This document shows, piece by piece, positions 62,046 through 64,000 of a DNA stretch of 64,000 bases (position 1 is the stretch's first letter; each line of letters opens with the position of its first letter). The stretch is from positions 643,459-707,458 of the forward strand of contig NZ_GG700733.1 in the NCBI RefSeq assembly GCF_000160835.1, written 5' to 3'. The DNA comes from Limosilactobacillus antri DSM 16041 (GTDB taxonomy: Bacteria > Bacillota > Bacilli > Lactobacillales > Lactobacillaceae). A program made the translations under genes and the position numbers. The notes beneath the pieces were generated by a model, which saw only the letters and a list, made by a program, of their open reading frames with translations, did no database searches and was not told the DNA's origin.

Positions 62046-64000
62046 TTAATCTTTCTTCCGAACACCAAGAAGGGCAAGTACGGAACTCATGAAAAGAACC
62101 GCGCCGGCTGCTAATCCTAGCCAACTCTTCCTTTGCTGTCCGGTATGAGGCAGTTTATTTGCTGGCTCCGGTTGGGTTCCGTCAACTGTCGATTTATCAA
62201 CCGAATTCTTTTTCATACCCGCAGTGTCCGTGGCCGTCTCTTCCTGAGCAGTTGTCGCATCCCCAGCAGCTTCCCCCGTGTTACCAGAATTAGCTACCTT
62301 CCCTGGAATAGTGGGCTCCCCGGTATCGCCAGGTCCGCCCGCTTCATCCGGGTTTCCTGCTTCCGTGGCCGCTTTCACCAGTGGAATCTGCAGCAAATTA
62401 TTATCCGGCGTAAATTTCCACTCCGTCGGCACTGGATTGGTGCTCTTCCAGCCATCGGGAAGGGCAAGGCTAAGGGCAATTGTCTGGTCCGTTTTGCCGC
62501 TGAGTGTTTGCTGGGTGATCACCTTCCCGGCCGGATCCACAAACCGTACTTCCAGCTTTTGTGGATCTGCGGCGTAAGTAACGGTCGTGGTATTATTTTC
62601 CCCAGCAGCTGCACTTGCGGCCGGAATTACCGTGACGCTTGGCGTGTAGCCGGCCACGGTTGGGACCGTTACTGCGGCAAAGCTAGCGTCACCGCGGGCG
62701 GCCCACTGGTCGTAATCACCGACCCTGCCGGTTACCTGGTCGATGCTGGCGGCACGGTGAAACGCAACAGTTTGGTTGACCAGCTGGGGCTCGGCCTGGT
62801 TTGGCAGCTTGATTTCGACCGTGCGGCGGGCACTCTGCTTCAAATCACTTTCTTGCAGTCCCGCGGGAAGGCTGGCCCCGTCCCCAAGGGTTACTTTCTG
62901 CAGCCGGTGGTTAAGTTGGACCACAAAAGTTTGCCCATCATTTTGGGTGTTGAACTGGCTGCCAACTCCTTCAAGCGGATTATCTGTCACCGTGTAGCCC
63001 GCCTTGGTCAGCTCATCGATTGCCTGACTGACCGCCGAAAGGTTCAGCACGCTGCCTACTTGCCCATTCAACTGCAGGTTCAGCCGGCTTAAATCTTGTG
63101 GTGCGGCCGCGTTGCTATCAACAAAGTTAACCGTGATGGTGACGACCGGTTCGCTAAAAATCGAACTCTTAAAATCATCGGTCATTAGCGTATATGACTG
63201 CATGATTGCGGCCTTTAGCTTGTCAACCTGCCCAGCTCGCTTGCCCGCCTTTAGCTGAGCTAAATCCTGGTTAGCTGCTTGTTGCATCAGCTGGCTTAGC
63301 TGCTGGTAGTTTTTCAGCGTAATATCGCTTCCGTTGTAGTGAATCGTGACTGGCTTTAGAAGGTCGCGTTTGTTAATGCGCTCCTGGAACATCGCCTTTT
63401 TAAATTCGGCGAAGCTAGTGTACTGACCGTTGAAGACCTTGTTGAAGATGTACTGGTCGTTAAAGGTCGCGTTGTCCTTCTTTGCATCATTCAGGTACTG
63501 GTTGGACACATACGGAAGGAAGCCCTTTTCCCAACCGTATTCCGCGAGCAGCTCAAAGGCAGTCTTGCGAAAAATCATGGTCCCGGTACTGCCGTCCTCA
63601 CTCTGGGCCCCTGAGTAAATTGGGGAATACAAGGAGATGGTACCGTAAGAGTTCTTATTGTAGTCGCGCGCCTGGTAGTAACGCTTGGCAATGATATTAT
63701 TATCAATCAGACTATCCAGACTGGTGAGCTTGGCAGCCGTGGCGTTATCGATACCGGAAGTGATAACGTCACTCTTTTTCGCCGGATCGTAGTAGAGCTG
63801 CGCGTAGGCAAGCTGCTTGTCCGCGGTTGACTTAGCCAGCAGCGCCTCGGCTTCGGCATAGTCTAGCAGGTAGGTAACGTCGAAGACCCCGTGCATGTAC
63901 GTTTGGAGGTCTGCCGGAGTTTGGAACTCGTTTGGCGAAAGGTTCTTAGAGCGACCTTGGTTAGGGGCAAATTCAAATACCAAATTAAAACCATAGTCAC
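62046..64000 (-). CDS. M26-type metallopeptidase-like LPXTG surface protein (5' end outside window)
   Basis: C-terminal part of a large wall-anchored protein; the frame is open to the window edge. Residues 1-~290 match the C-terminal region of M26 zinc peptidases (IgA1 protease/ZmpA type): VFDVTYLLDYAEAEALLAKS, SLIDNNIIAKRYYQARDYNK, FRKTAFELLAEYGWEKGFLP and YVSNQYLND. The zinc motif HExxH would be upstream. Mub B2/MucBP-like repeats follow (VEIKLPNQAEPQLVNQTVAF, VTVPTVAGYTPSVTVIPAAS, VEVRFVDPAGK-like), then an acidic Pro/Gly linker, LPHTG, a hydrophobic helix and RKKD. Possible host-protein protease or adhesin. Confidence 0.8.
   Translation of the reverse strand, partial: DYGFNLVFEFAPNQGRSKNLSPNEFQTPADLQTYMHGVFDVTYLLDYAEAEALLAKSTADKQLAYAQLYYDPAKKSDVITSGIDNATAAKLTSLDSLIDNNIIAKRYYQARDYNKNSYGTISLYSPIYSGAQSEDGSTGTMIFRKTAFELLAEYGWEKGFLPYVSNQYLNDAKKDNATFNDQYIFNKVFNGQYTSFAEFKKAMFQERINKRDLLKPVTIHYNGSDITLKNYQQLSQLMQQAANQDLAQLKAGKRAGQVDKLKAAIMQSYTLMTDDFKSSIFSEPVVTITVNFVDSNAAAPQDLSRLNLQLNGQVGSVLNLSAVSQAIDELTKAGYTVTDNPLEGVGSQFNTQNDGQTFVVQLNHRLQKVTLGDGASLPAGLQESDLKQSARRTVEIKLPNQAEPQLVNQTVAFHRAASIDQVTGRVGDYDQWAARGDASFAAVTVPTVAGYTPSVTVIPAASAAAGENNTTTVTYAADPQKLEVRFVDPAGKVITQQTLSGKTDQTIALSLALPDGWKSTNPVPTEWKFTPDNNLLQIPLVKAATEAGNPDEAGGPGDTGEPTIPGKVANSGNTGEAAGDATTAQEETATDTAGMKKNSVDKSTVDGTQPEPANKLPHTGQQRKSWLGLAAGAVLFMSSVLALLGVRKKD

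Overview
The window looks like a chromosomal region of a Lactobacillaceae bacterium, most likely Limosilactobacillus or a close relative. The signs are LPXTG surface proteins with mucus-binding-type repeats at both ends, strong GGAGG ribosome binding sites, frequent TTG starts, and a type I-E CRISPR repeat of the form GTATTCCCC..GGGGGTGATCC. The genus is an inference from these traits; no rRNA or housekeeping marker is present.

Layout. (1) 1-2339: 3' part of a lectin-like LPXTG adhesin and a broken MarR-type regulator. (2) about 2315-25925: a phage-derived element, all on the minus strand. Read in transcription order it has a sigma-like protein, small proteins, DUF2800, DUF2815, a frameshifted family A DNA polymerase, a primase/SF3 helicase, VRR-NUC, an SNF2 helicase, a late-regulator-like protein, HNH nuclease, TerS, a ParB-methyltransferase, TerL, portal, ClpP-like protease, major capsid protein, connector, head-closure protein, holin, GH25 endolysin, and two large serine recombinases. 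It has a complete head and packaging set but no tail gene at all. The head-closure gene overlaps the holin gene directly, so the layout resembles a capsid-forming phage satellite more than a randomly decayed prophage. (3) about 26226-61960: a dense defence island on the plus strand. It begins with an undescribed-looking three- or four-gene module (a protein split at an A9 run, a partner sharing its N-rich motif, and a zinc-hook ABC ATPase of the RloC/AAA_13 type). This is followed by a type I R-M system (hsdM, hsdS, hsdR plus a coupled small gene), a RelBE-type toxin-antitoxin pair on the minus strand, an Mrr-like type IV nuclease, and a frameshifted Sel1-repeat gene. Next come a type III R-M system preceded by a pentanucleotide-repeat leader ORF, an AbiA/AbiK-like reverse transcriptase, an isochorismatase-family hydrolase, and an uncharacterised gene. 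The island ends with a complete type I-E CRISPR-Cas locus (two arrays, cas3 to a cas2-dnaQ fusion) and an extra DEDD-type exonuclease. (4) 62046-64000: 3' part of an M26-like metallopeptidase with an LPHTG anchor, on the minus strand.

The most interesting signals are the tail-less capsid element, the A9-split protein and its neighbour with a matching motif, the (CACAA)n leader ORF whose stop overlaps the start of mod, the non-ATG start of cas2-dnaQ, an apparent RNA pseudoknot leader at 25817-25922, and intrinsic terminators inside the phage operon. All family assignments come from reading motifs by eye; no database search was run.
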